NCBI RefSeq assembly: GCF_016406085.1
Contig: NZ_JAEHFJ010000010.1
Span: forward strand, 98,948-162,947
Direction: 5' to 3'
Length of the DNA stretch: 64,000 bases
DNA from: Aureibaculum flavum
GTDB lineage: Bacteria; Bacteroidota; Bacteroidia; Flavobacteriales; Flavobacteriaceae
Shown here: positions 57,301 through 64,000 of the stretch, piece by piece
Layout of the letters: each line of letters begins with the position of its first letter
Numbering within the stretch: position 1 is the stretch's first letter
The notes under the pieces: generated by a model
What the model was told of the DNA's origin: nothing
The model's database searches: none
The model's input: the letters and a program-made list of their open reading frames with translations, nothing else
Made by a program: the position numbers and the translations under genes

Positions 57301-58565
57301 GAACTAAGACCATTACGAAGATTAGGATTACGACTAAAGTGTTTAAATGATTTTGTTTTTTCATCGAAAAGATTCATACCTCCATCATAGGCACTTATCC
57401 AAATCCTTCCTTTTGAATCTTCTAAAACTGATTGTACTGTTTTTTGATTAAGTCCATTTAAGTTATTGGGCTGATAGTAATAATGACCAAAAGCATAATT
57501 AGAAGGATCTAATTTACTAACCCCTTTATCATAACTTCCGATCCAATAAATGCCCTTATTATCTTCAAATATTTTACTTGGTTTATTATTTGGAAGAGTA
57601 AAAGGATCAGAAAAATCGTTTACAATATGCTGCTGTAACTCCACAACATCATTCTTTTTATTAAATAAATACAATCCAAATGCATCCGTTGAAATCCAAA
57701 AAAGGCCTTTTGAATCTTGAAACATATCAAGTATTGGAGTGTTTTTACCGACTACTGAGATGTGTTTAAATGTATTTTGCTTTCTGTTCCACAAAATTAA
57801 ATTGGAAAGATCATTACCTATCCAAAAATCACCATCGCTATCAATAAAAACCCTTTTGGGTATGTGATTAAGTTCATAGGTTTCATTATTTTTAATTAAA
57901 ACTCTATCAAAATTATTTTTTTTATTGTTATACCTATTGAGATGTTGCCCATTAGTACCTATCCATATTATATCTTTTTCATCCTTTACTATAACATTAA
58001 CATTGTTATTATCTATAGAGTTTGGGTTCGTTTGATCATTTATATAATATGAAAATTTATAGTTATCTATGTTAATACTATCATCACCTAAATTAATTTT
58101 TATGATTCCATTATTCGTTCCTACCCATATTGTATTATTAATACTATCATAAAATAAATCGTTAATTATTTTTTGTGTTCCATTGGCTAATGATAAATCA
58201 CGGTAAAGGTTAATTCGTATAAAATTATTCTTTTCCTTAACAAATAAGTTCAATCCATTATTGGTACCCACCCAGAGATTACCTTCATTATCTTCAGTTA
58301 TTGCATTAATTCTATTATTACTTATAGATTTTGAATCATTTAAAACCGATTTGAAAATTTCAAATTCATATCCATTATATTTATTTAAACCGTCAATTGT
58401 ACCAAACCATAAAAATCCTTCTTTATCTTGAAAAATTTCCACGCAAGTACTACTTGACAGACCATTATAAGTATCTAAGTTCTCAAACTTTAAATTGTTA
58501 AATTGACTAAAAACTAGATTAGTAATTAAACAGAAGCAGAAAATAATGTAGTTTTTAACACTCAT
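54366..58565 (-). CDS. Hybrid two-component system regulator (HTCS)
   Basis: The ATG at 58565 is chosen over a TTG at 58586, giving 1399 residues with a signal peptide ending LVFSQ. About 14 propeller blades (repeats of the type GLWFGTxDGLNxY) fill residues 30-700, followed by a Y_Y_Y domain (about 738-783), a membrane helix (WWAYFVYFIIGALILFAV, about 818-838), HisKA with VSHEFRTPLTL (His about 863), an ATPase with NAIKFT, EDTGVGL and GTGIGLNF, a receiver with VISDVMMPKMDG (phospho-Asp about 1190) and an AraC-type HTH at about 1315-1385. HTCS proteins bind an oligosaccharide in the periplasm and switch on the local glycan operons. It is the only regulator here, so the TATAAnnTAT repeats are its probable target. 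Confidence 0.95.
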   Translation of the reverse strand: MSVKNYIIFCFCLITNLVFSQFNNLKFENLDTYNGLSSSTCVEIFQDKEGFLWFGTIDGLNKYNGYEFEIFKSVLNDSKSISNNRINAITEDNEGNLWVGTNNGLNLFVKEKNNFIRINLYRDLSLANGTQKIINDLFYDSINNTIWVGTNNGIIKINLGDDSINIDNYKFSYYINDQTNPNSIDNNNVNVIVKDEKDIIWIGTNGQHLNRYNNKKNNFDRVLIKNNETYELNHIPKRVFIDSDGDFWIGNDLSNLILWNRKQNTFKHISVVGKNTPILDMFQDSKGLFWISTDAFGLYLFNKKNDVVELQQHIVNDFSDPFTLPNNKPSKIFEDNKGIYWIGSYDKGVSKLDPSNYAFGHYYYQPNNLNGLNQKTVQSVLEDSKGRIWISAYDGGMNLFDEKTKSFKHFSRNPNLRNGLSSNKILYTFESHDGFIWVCTLDGGVNKFNPKTYTFETFLHDVKDSLSIGQSSVWSGVEDNKNRIWFGLRTEGLSLYDPLTEQFSNYKNTFAKENGLVSNSVICTFIDSKNRLYIGTALGLNVVDLNQLDEYIPKDIKFKLIKEKGLEGGGINYVTEDHNGNIWIGSDNGVFKLDNTLHLLNSYSSQNGLPNNLVVGIKEDDNYNLWITTKSGLSLLNPQTHQFKNFNAHDGLQGPEFQSKSIEKTKNGRIIIGGINGFNIFQPNDIKAPSLVELQPQITNFRLNNKIVVEGDSINGRVLLNNGISKIKDLNLNYDENYISFEFVALYFDNSEQVQYAYRMQGLDNEFINLGSNRVVNLSNLEPGNYTFEVKASITGDWESAKMAFINIVIAPPIWRTWWAYFVYFIIGALILFAVIHYYTLKIQEAQRHELDQKQLQFFVNVSHEFRTPLTLILNPVNKILSNFNNDPEVTKRSATSIQRSARRLMHLVDQLLDYRKMDAGMSPLQLEKGDIVKFSHDIFTLFKDLAKKKEIDYVFESTSKSIKCLFDFDKVEKIITNLVSNAIKFTNNEGCITVTINTSKEKESISNFTLFKGKKLTRYIEIIVEDTGVGLDKEQQNRIFSRFYNVDETKSGTGIGLNFTKGLVELHGGKISLDSKRKKGSKFIVKLPLDVNSKSKKVENVKNEYLINSMKAVEYNMIISNDNVSADPKKEKGITVNKELPVILIVEDNKELRIHLKNDLKDLYTIKEAVNGKEGLKMVKKYYPDVVISDVMMPKMDGFEMCKLIKTDLETSHIPVVLLTARTLAEDRIVGYDNGADAYLSKPFVINVLRSRIDNLLLAKNRLRKRFSEIGGIFPSSEVTTNNLDEAFLDKATKIVLSNISDLDFKQDHLLKEMGIGRSQFYRKINSLTGNNPSYFIRTIRLRYASELLLKNENSIKEVTYMSGFNSTAYFSKTFRELFKLTPSQYIEQNEKNKKTAT

Positions 58566-58621
58566 TTTTGATGTGTAATAATTCAATTAGAAAACTCCAA
58601 TTAATAATTTAGTATTACTGT

Positions 58622-58643
58622 AATTTATAGATTTCTATAAATT
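58622..58643. promoter_or_regulatory. 9-bp inverted repeat upstream of the HTCS gene
   Basis: AATTTATAG, four bases, CTATAAATT. It contains the TATAAA core of the 21-bp operators in both directions, 57 bp from the HTCS ATG. Possible autoregulatory site or leader hairpin. Confidence 0.35.
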
Positions 58644-58860
58644 TACTACTATAATGGTAATTTGAAACAAACCATTGCAACCAATATTTCTTTCAAAACA
58701 CATATTAATCAAGTAATGTCGAAGATAATAATTTAAGTTTTAATACCAAATTTAATAGTATTTCTTTTGATGATATATCACATTTTTAGCGAGTTTTAGC
58801 TATATGTAAAAATTATAACTATTTATTACGTTTAAATTAAAAATGAATGAAGTGTAAAGA

Positions 58861-58888
58861 ATTCGATTTGAAGAAAAACAAATCGAAT
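58861..58888. repeat. 10-bp perfect inverted repeat
   Basis: ATTCGATTTG, eight bases, CAAATCGAAT, next to the tRNA terminator. It has no T-run on either side, so it is more like an operator or stable hairpin than a terminator. Confidence 0.5.
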
Positions 58889-58906
58889 AAAAGATATAAA
58901 AACGAA

Positions 58907-58932
58907 AAAAGCCTTACAAAAGTAAGGCTTTT
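58907..58932 (-). terminator. Intrinsic terminator of the tRNA-Arg transcript
   Basis: AAAAGCCTTAC and GTAAGGCTTTT form a perfect 11-bp stem around a four-base loop. On the minus strand a run of six U follows (58905-58910). It starts 5 bp after the tRNA 3' end. Confidence 0.85.
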
Positions 58933-58936
58933 CAAG

Positions 58937-59010
<74 letters not shown>

Positions 59011-59345
59011 ATTTGCTAAAATTAGCGGTGCAAATATAAAACTTAAGATTAAAATAACAATGATTTATCAATTTATTTACGATAAAATTTTACGTTCTAA
59101 AAATTCAATTATTTTTTTCAAAATTATTCATTATAATACTCTGATTTCAATTGCATTAAGATAACAATAATTTCATCACCTAGAAGAATGAATAAGTAGT
59201 AGATCAAAATTAATGGAAGCCTTCTGGTCAAAATAATTGTTAGCGAGCCTAAAATGTACTTGAAAAATGTTTATTTATTGTTAAAACAATTGAAAGTTTG
59301 ATAGAAGTACTTAGATTATAATTATATTTACAAAAAATTTAAAAA
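59011..59345. other. 335-bp gap between tRNA-Arg and sterol desaturase gene
   Basis: It holds the tRNA promoter (59031-59060). The rest is AT-rich with stops in all frames and no hairpin that I can support. Confidence 0.5.
59031..59060 (-). promoter_or_regulatory. Promoter of tRNA-Arg
   Basis: On the minus strand TTG (59058-59060), 19 bases, TATATTTG (59031-59038). This is a full match to the Bacteroidota -33/-7 promoter (TTTG, then TAnnTTTG). The tRNA begins 20 bp downstream. Confidence 0.75.
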
Positions 59346-60281
59346 TTGGATTTAACCAACCCCTTAGTCTACGGCGGACCTGCATTTATAGCATTTATTT
59401 TATTAGAATTAGTTTATAGTAAAACACATGACAACGATGAGTTGTATGAGTGGAAAGATCTGTTTGCAAGCGGAGCCATGGGCCTTGGCTCAGCGATTAT
59501 TGCTCCATTAGTGAAAATAGTTTTTGCTGTTGTCTTATTCAGTTTTGTTTATGATTTATTTAATCCTTTAGTTGATGGTGTTCCTACAAATATTATGGGA
59601 TGGGAATCTTTTGGTTGGGCATGGTATATATGGATTATTTGCCAAATAGCCGATGATTTTTCTTATTACTGGTTCCACAGAGCTAATCATGAAATTAGAT
59701 TCTTATGGGCGGCACATATTGTGCATCATTCATCAGATAACTTTAATTTGGGAACAGCGGTGCGTAACGGCTGGTTTACTGTACTTTACAAACCTTTCTT
59801 TTATATGTGGATACCTGCAATTGGTTTTCATTACGAAATGCTCATAGTATGTATGGGTATTGAAGCTCTTTGGCAATTTCAATTACACACTAAATATGTA
59901 CCAAAATTAGGATTTTTAGAGAAATTTCTAAATTTACATACACAGCATCAAGTTCATCACTCTAGAAATATTGAATATATGGATAAGAACCATGGTGGGT
60001 ATTTAAATCTTTTTGATAAGATGTTCGGTACTTGGAAAGAACTAGACGAAGAAATTGAAATTAAATACGGAGTAACAACACCTCCTTCTTCTTATAACCC
60101 ATTCGTTATTCTTACACATGAATATGGTGATATATGGAAAGATGTTAAAAGAGCTAAATCTTTTAAAGAAGGATTTATGTACGTTTTTGGACCTCCAGGT
60201 TGGAGCGTTGATGGAAGTTCACTTACGGTTAAACAGCAACAAAAAATATTAAAAAAAGCTGCAATGGGTGCTGACAAATAA
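59346..60281 (+). CDS. Sterol desaturase / fatty acid hydroxylase family protein
   Basis: 311 residues with several membrane segments. The di-iron histidine clusters are FSYYWFHRANHEIRFLWAAHIVHHSS near residues 105-130 and HTQHQVHHSRN near 198-208. The family hydroxylates or desaturates lipids at the inner membrane. The start appears to be TTG at 59346 (product MDLTNPLVYGGPAF): an in-frame stop lies two codons upstream and the first downstream ATG would remove the first membrane helix. Substrate unknown. It is a core-genome gene unrelated to the glycan locus. Confidence 0.88.
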   Translation: MDLTNPLVYGGPAFIAFILLELVYSKTHDNDELYEWKDLFASGAMGLGSAIIAPLVKIVFAVVLFSFVYDLFNPLVDGVPTNIMGWESFGWAWYIWIICQIADDFSYYWFHRANHEIRFLWAAHIVHHSSDNFNLGTAVRNGWFTVLYKPFFYMWIPAIGFHYEMLIVCMGIEALWQFQLHTKYVPKLGFLEKFLNLHTQHQVHHSRNIEYMDKNHGGYLNLFDKMFGTWKELDEEIEIKYGVTTPPSSYNPFVILTHEYGDIWKDVKRAKSFKEGFMYVFGPPGWSVDGSSLTVKQQQKILKKAAMGADK

Positions 60282-60407
60282 TTATTGTCTTTAAATAATA
60301 ATGCTCATACCATCTTTGTAGGTAGCAAGTTCTGAATAAGAAATGCCAAAGTTATCTGGATATTTTTATGTTATTTGTTATATTTTATACTAATTCTACT
60401 AACATTG

Positions 60408-61736
60408 ATGGAACAATATATCATATTTATAATCCTATTTATTATTTCTTTACTTATAGGAGCTTTTATTGGTAAACTGTTAACCAAAGTTAATACCGAA
60501 AAAGAAAAATCAACCCTAGTTGAACGTAATATCATTCTTACCGAAATAAAATCTAATGCCGAAAAAACAATTTCGGACCTTCAATTAGAATATAGACATC
60601 TTCAATCCGAAAAAGAGCAAATAGTAAAAGTAAATATTCAGCAAGATGCTTCTATTAATAATTTAAATGAAAAACTTTCAGTTCAGAAAAATGAGCTTGA
60701 AAATATTCAAGAAAAATTCACCAAAGAATTTGAAAATTTAGCCAACAAAATATTAGAAGAAAAATCCAGTAAATTTACGGAACAAAATAAAGAAAATTTA
60801 AAAACTATCTTAAACCCGCTAAACGAAAAAATTAAACTTTTTGAAGATAAAGTAGATAAAACACATAAAGAAAGCATCGATTACCACGCAGCGTTAAGAC
60901 AGCAAATAATTGGATTAAAAGAGTTGAATCAGCAAATGAGTAAAGAAGCTGTTAATCTCACAAAGGCTCTTAAAGGTGATAGTAAAACTCAAGGAAATTG
61001 GGGAGAACTTATTTTAGAGCGTGTGTTAGAAAAATCTGGTTTAGAAAAAGACAGAGAATATTTTTTAGAAAAAAGTTTCAATACAGATGCCCTTAATAAA
61101 ACACGACTAAGACCAGATGTTATTATCAATCTGCCTGATAATAAAAAAATGATTATTGACTCTAAAGTATCTTTAACAGATTATGAAAGATATGCTAATG
61201 CAGAAGAAGATTTTGATAGAGAACGCTATTTAAAAGATCATATTAATTCATTAAATAGACACGTAACTCAGCTGTCAGAAAAAAAATATGAAGATATTTA
61301 CGAAATAGAATCGCCCGATTTTGTATTGTTGTTTGTTCCCATTGAACCCGCATTTGCCGTTGCCATTAACGCAGACAATCAATTGTACAATAAAGCTTTC
61401 GAAAAGAACATTGTTATTGTTACACCTTCTACCCTACTTGCTACATTAAGGACCATAGATAGCATGTGGCAAAATGAAAAACAACAACGGAATGCCATTG
61501 AAATTGCCCGTCAAGCAGGAGCTTTATACGATAAATTTGAAGGCTTAGTAATCGATTTAACCAAAGTTGGTAAAAAAATGGACGAGGCTAAAAGTGAGTA
61601 TAAAGGAGCTATGAATAAATTAGTTGAAGGTAGAGGTAATTTAATTACAAGTGTTGAGAAAATTAAAAAATTAGGAGCAAAAGCTAAAAAAGCATTGCCT
61701 CAAAACATAATTGAAAGAGCTGAAGAAAATAATTGA
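60408..61736 (+). CDS. rmuC: DNA recombination protein RmuC
   Basis: The ATG at 60408 is used in place of an earlier TTG at 60375, giving 442 residues. An N-terminal membrane helix (YIIFIILFIISLLIGAFIGKLL) is followed by a coiled coil (about 30-130) and the RmuC domain with GNWGELILERVLEKSGL, RPDVIINLPDNKKMIIDSKVSL, SPDFVLLFVPIEPAF and TPSTLLATLRTIDSMW. RmuC limits inversion between short repeats and acts in DNA recombination; the core fold is related to nucleases. The stop codon lies in a small hairpin (ATTGATGA/TCATCAAT, 61732-61750) with no T-run. Confidence 0.94.
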   Translation: MEQYIIFIILFIISLLIGAFIGKLLTKVNTEKEKSTLVERNIILTEIKSNAEKTISDLQLEYRHLQSEKEQIVKVNIQQDASINNLNEKLSVQKNELENIQEKFTKEFENLANKILEEKSSKFTEQNKENLKTILNPLNEKIKLFEDKVDKTHKESIDYHAALRQQIIGLKELNQQMSKEAVNLTKALKGDSKTQGNWGELILERVLEKSGLEKDREYFLEKSFNTDALNKTRLRPDVIINLPDNKKMIIDSKVSLTDYERYANAEEDFDRERYLKDHINSLNRHVTQLSEKKYEDIYEIESPDFVLLFVPIEPAFAVAINADNQLYNKAFEKNIVIVTPSTLLATLRTIDSMWQNEKQQRNAIEIARQAGALYDKFEGLVIDLTKVGKKMDEAKSEYKGAMNKLVEGRGNLITSVEKIKKLGAKAKKALPQNIIERAEENN

Positions 61737-61846
61737 TGAATCTCATCAATCATTACATTCAATTCAAAATCAATCAAAAATTTTGTAACAAATCAATTCA
61801 TAATAATACTAATCTTAATATAATAATTTAACTAAAATAATTAAAA

Positions 61847-63916
61847 ATGAAAATTAACAATAAAATGCTTTTCCTGTTGGGTTTAGCTGGTGTTTTTTCT
61901 TTTACTTCATGTAAGGAGGAAAATAAAGATTTAGCTGTCTCAACAACTGAAACTATACCCGGTATTGTATTGGAAAATATGGATACTACCGTTAGTCCCA
62001 AAGAAGATTTCTACAACTATGTTAACGGTAGTTGGATGAAAAACACAGAAATTCCTGATGATAGATCATCATGGGGTGGATTTGGTGTTTTAAGAAAAAA
62101 AACAGACAAAGATGTATTAGCAATTCTAGCAAAAGCTAAAGAAAGTGGAAAATATGATGCAAATACAGATCAAGCTAAAGCACTTTTTATATTTGACTCT
62201 GAATTAGATACAACATCAAGAAACAAAGCAGGTATTAAACCACTTCAGCCAGCCTTAGATGCCATTGCTGGTATTAATAACCTTAATGATTTACAAACAG
62301 TATTGGCTACTAACCCAGCTGTTGCAGCACCATTTGTTGGGTTTTCAGTTTTTCCAAATTTAGCAAATAGTAGTATTAATGCTGGTTATATTACCACTGG
62401 GGGGTTAGGTTTGCCAGATCGTGATTACTATTTAGACCAAGATGATAAATCAAAAGAAATTCGTGGTCAATATATAGATTTTATTACTACAATGCTACAA
62501 TATATTGGTGATGATGAGACAAGTGCTAAAAAACAAGCTCAAACAGTTTTAGCAATTGAAACTCAATTGGCAGAACCTAGATTGGACAAAGTTCAAAGTA
62601 GAGATGCAAGAAATTTCAACAATCCTCGTACTATAGATGAATTAGGGAAAATGGTTTCTGCTATTGATTGGAAAAAAATGATTACTGACATCGGTCTTAA
62701 AAAAGAAGTTGATACAGTAATTGTAATGGAATTAAAATATATGGCTGAACTTCAAAAAGTATTAAAAGATACTAATATTGAAGATCTTAAAACAATGATG
62801 AAATGGTCAACAATAAATTCAGCTGCGAGTAATTTAACAACTGATCTTGAGAAAAAAAACTGGGATTTTTATTCTAAAACTTTAAGAGGTGCAAAAAAAC
62901 AGCGTCCTGCTGATGAGCGTGCTTTAGGTACAGTTAATGGAACTGTTGGTGAAGCATTAGGTCAATTATATGTAGATGCAATGTTTCCTCCAGAAGCAAA
63001 AGCAAAAGCTGAACTAATGATAGCTAATGTTATTGATGCGTATAAAAAACGTATTCAAGCTTTAGACTGGATGAGTGAAGGCACTAAAAAACAAGCAATT
63101 ACAAAATTAGATAAATTTACGGTTAAGATTGGTTATCCAGATAAATGGGAAGATTATTCTAATCTAAAAGTTACTGAAGGAAATACCTATTTTGAAAACA
63201 TGACTGCTGTTGGAAAATGGTCACTAGATAAGAATTTATCAGAATTCGGTGAACCAGTCGATAAATCAAAATGGGGAATGTCACCTCAAACAGTTAATGC
63301 TTATTTTAATCCTTTAGCAAATGAAATTGTTTTCCCTGCTGCAATATTACAACCCCCTTTTTATAACTATACTGCAGATGAAGCAGTAAATTATGGAGGA
63401 ATTGGTGCAGTAATTGGTCATGAAATTTCACATGCCTTTGATGATAGTGGTGCTCGATTTGATGCTGATGGTAACTTAAGAAATTGGTGGACTCCAGAAG
63501 ATTTAACGGCTTTTACAGAAAGAGGAGATTCTTTAGCGTCACAATACAGTCAATTAGAAGTACTGGATAGTGTTTATGTAAATGGAAAATTCACCTTAGG
63601 TGAAAATATAGGTGATTTAGGAGGTGTTTTAGGAGCATATGATGGTTTACAAAAATTCTATGCAGATAATACTAGACCTGAAAATATTGACGGGTTTACT
63701 CCTGAACAACGGTTCTTTATGTCATGGGCTACAGTATGGCGTACATTAACTAGAGATGAAGCGTTGCGTAATCAAATAAAAACTGATCCACATTCTCCAG
63801 GTAAGATTAGAGCCATTCAACCATTACTAAATGTTGATGCCTTTTATAAAGCATTCGATATTAAAGAAGGTGATGCTATGTATTTAGCTCCTGAAAAAAG
63901 AGTTAGAATTTGGTAA
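61847..63916 (+). CDS. M13 family metallopeptidase (neprilysin/PepO-like), lipoprotein
   Basis: 689 residues with lipobox FTSC. The PKEDFYNYVNGSWMKNTEIPDDRSSWGGF start is the family norm. NAYFNPLANEIVFPAAILQPPFY is the substrate-strand motif. The zinc site is VIGHEISHAFDD (HExxH near residue 525) with the third ligand Glu in GENIGDLGG near 585. It ends with RVRIW in place of the usual CxVW. Length matches the family. It is an exported endopeptidase acting on short peptides. It starts 110 bp after rmuC. Confidence 0.95.
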   Translation: MKINNKMLFLLGLAGVFSFTSCKEENKDLAVSTTETIPGIVLENMDTTVSPKEDFYNYVNGSWMKNTEIPDDRSSWGGFGVLRKKTDKDVLAILAKAKESGKYDANTDQAKALFIFDSELDTTSRNKAGIKPLQPALDAIAGINNLNDLQTVLATNPAVAAPFVGFSVFPNLANSSINAGYITTGGLGLPDRDYYLDQDDKSKEIRGQYIDFITTMLQYIGDDETSAKKQAQTVLAIETQLAEPRLDKVQSRDARNFNNPRTIDELGKMVSAIDWKKMITDIGLKKEVDTVIVMELKYMAELQKVLKDTNIEDLKTMMKWSTINSAASNLTTDLEKKNWDFYSKTLRGAKKQRPADERALGTVNGTVGEALGQLYVDAMFPPEAKAKAELMIANVIDAYKKRIQALDWMSEGTKKQAITKLDKFTVKIGYPDKWEDYSNLKVTEGNTYFENMTAVGKWSLDKNLSEFGEPVDKSKWGMSPQTVNAYFNPLANEIVFPAAILQPPFYNYTADEAVNYGGIGAVIGHEISHAFDDSGARFDADGNLRNWWTPEDLTAFTERGDSLASQYSQLEVLDSVYVNGKFTLGENIGDLGGVLGAYDGLQKFYADNTRPENIDGFTPEQRFFMSWATVWRTLTRDEALRNQIKTDPHSPGKIRAIQPLLNVDAFYKAFDIKEGDAMYLAPEKRVRIW

Positions 63917-64000
63917 TACAAAATGTCTAGTCCTAAATAACCGATACAGATTATTAAAGGATTAAATTTATAACTTAAAGCTTAACGATACTAATATCGT

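Larger units (their letters stand above)
58566..58936. other. 371-bp gap between HTCS and tRNA-Arg
   Basis: AT-rich. It holds the HTCS leader with a 9-bp inverted repeat (58622-58643), a TAAATTTG -7-like element on the minus strand (58747-58754) without a convincing partner box, a 10-bp inverted repeat (58861-58888) and the tRNA terminator (58907-58932). I see no coding region. Confidence 0.5.

Noticed and set aside
58636..58656. TATAAA...TATAAT upstream of the HTCS gene as a direct-repeat operator
   Set aside because: The spacing is 14 bp rather than 21, and the -7 position reads TACTAAAT, which does not fit.
63984..64000. ACGATA-CTAA-TATCGT hairpin after the M13 peptidase as a terminator
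   Set aside because: The stem is only 6 bp and the window ends before any T-run could be seen.

Overview
The window is about one third G+C and carries Bacteroidota hallmarks: a hybrid two-component system (HTCS) with a periplasmic propeller, many short-lipobox lipoproteins, TAnnTTTG-type promoters and no Shine-Dalgarno sites. The gene content (sulfatases, fucosidases, heparinase-fold lyase-like proteins) points to a marine Flavobacteriaceae bacterium living on algal polysaccharides. About 54 kb of it is one very large carbohydrate-degradation locus; the last 5 kb is ordinary core genome after a tRNA-Arg.

Layout. Positions 1-47201 are all on the minus strand. From high to low coordinate they read: GH29 fucosidase, beta-propeller hydrolase, MFS sugar transporter, CE1-like esterase, sulfatase, heparinase-like 3, GH97, heparinase-like 2, beta-helix/PDZ protein, second GH29, terminator, GH29-domain/SGNH chimera, strong terminator; then FAD oxidoreductase, circularly permuted SGNH hydrolase, DUF1080 protein, heparinase-like 1, CstA transporter, esterase, DUF2961/GH172-like protein (frameshifted signal peptide); then GH141-like beta-helix, GH30, GHL15-like barrel, sulfatase, GH31, beta-helix lipoprotein, GH43-CBM, GH39, GH95; and finally a sulfatase cut by the window edge. 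Positions 47498-54339 are a plus-strand operon of GH97, esterase, sulfatase, GH117-like and sulfatase. It converges on the minus-strand HTCS regulator (54366-58565). Then come tRNA-Arg, a sterol-desaturase-family protein, rmuC and an M13 metallopeptidase.

How it works together. Two GH29s, a GH95 and a GH141-like protein point to fucose. Five sulfatases point to sulfate esters. Three heparinase II/III-fold proteins point to uronic acid. Esterases and SGNH proteins point to acyl groups, and GH39/GH43/GH30/GH31/GH97 to xylose, glucose or galactose branches. The best inference is a branched, sulfated, possibly acetylated, fucose- and uronate-containing algal polysaccharide. No SusC/SusD pair lies in the window; sugar uptake here is represented only by an MFS porter, and CstA could move pyruvate or peptides.

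The most novel observation is regulatory. Five intergenic regions (A 325-396, C 17352-17422, D 27900-27970, E 47229-47299, F 47390-47460) share a TATAAnnTAT element, repeated at exactly 21 bp in four of them. In all five it lies 22-23 bp from a Bacteroidota-like -7 element, in a fixed orientation to the downstream gene. This looks like the operator of the HTCS and divides the locus into a regulon. Other oddities are the permuted SGNH enzyme, the GH29-SGNH chimera, a beta-helix/PDZ fusion, a lyase paralogue lacking a conserved His, and a possible oxidative glycoside-cleavage module.
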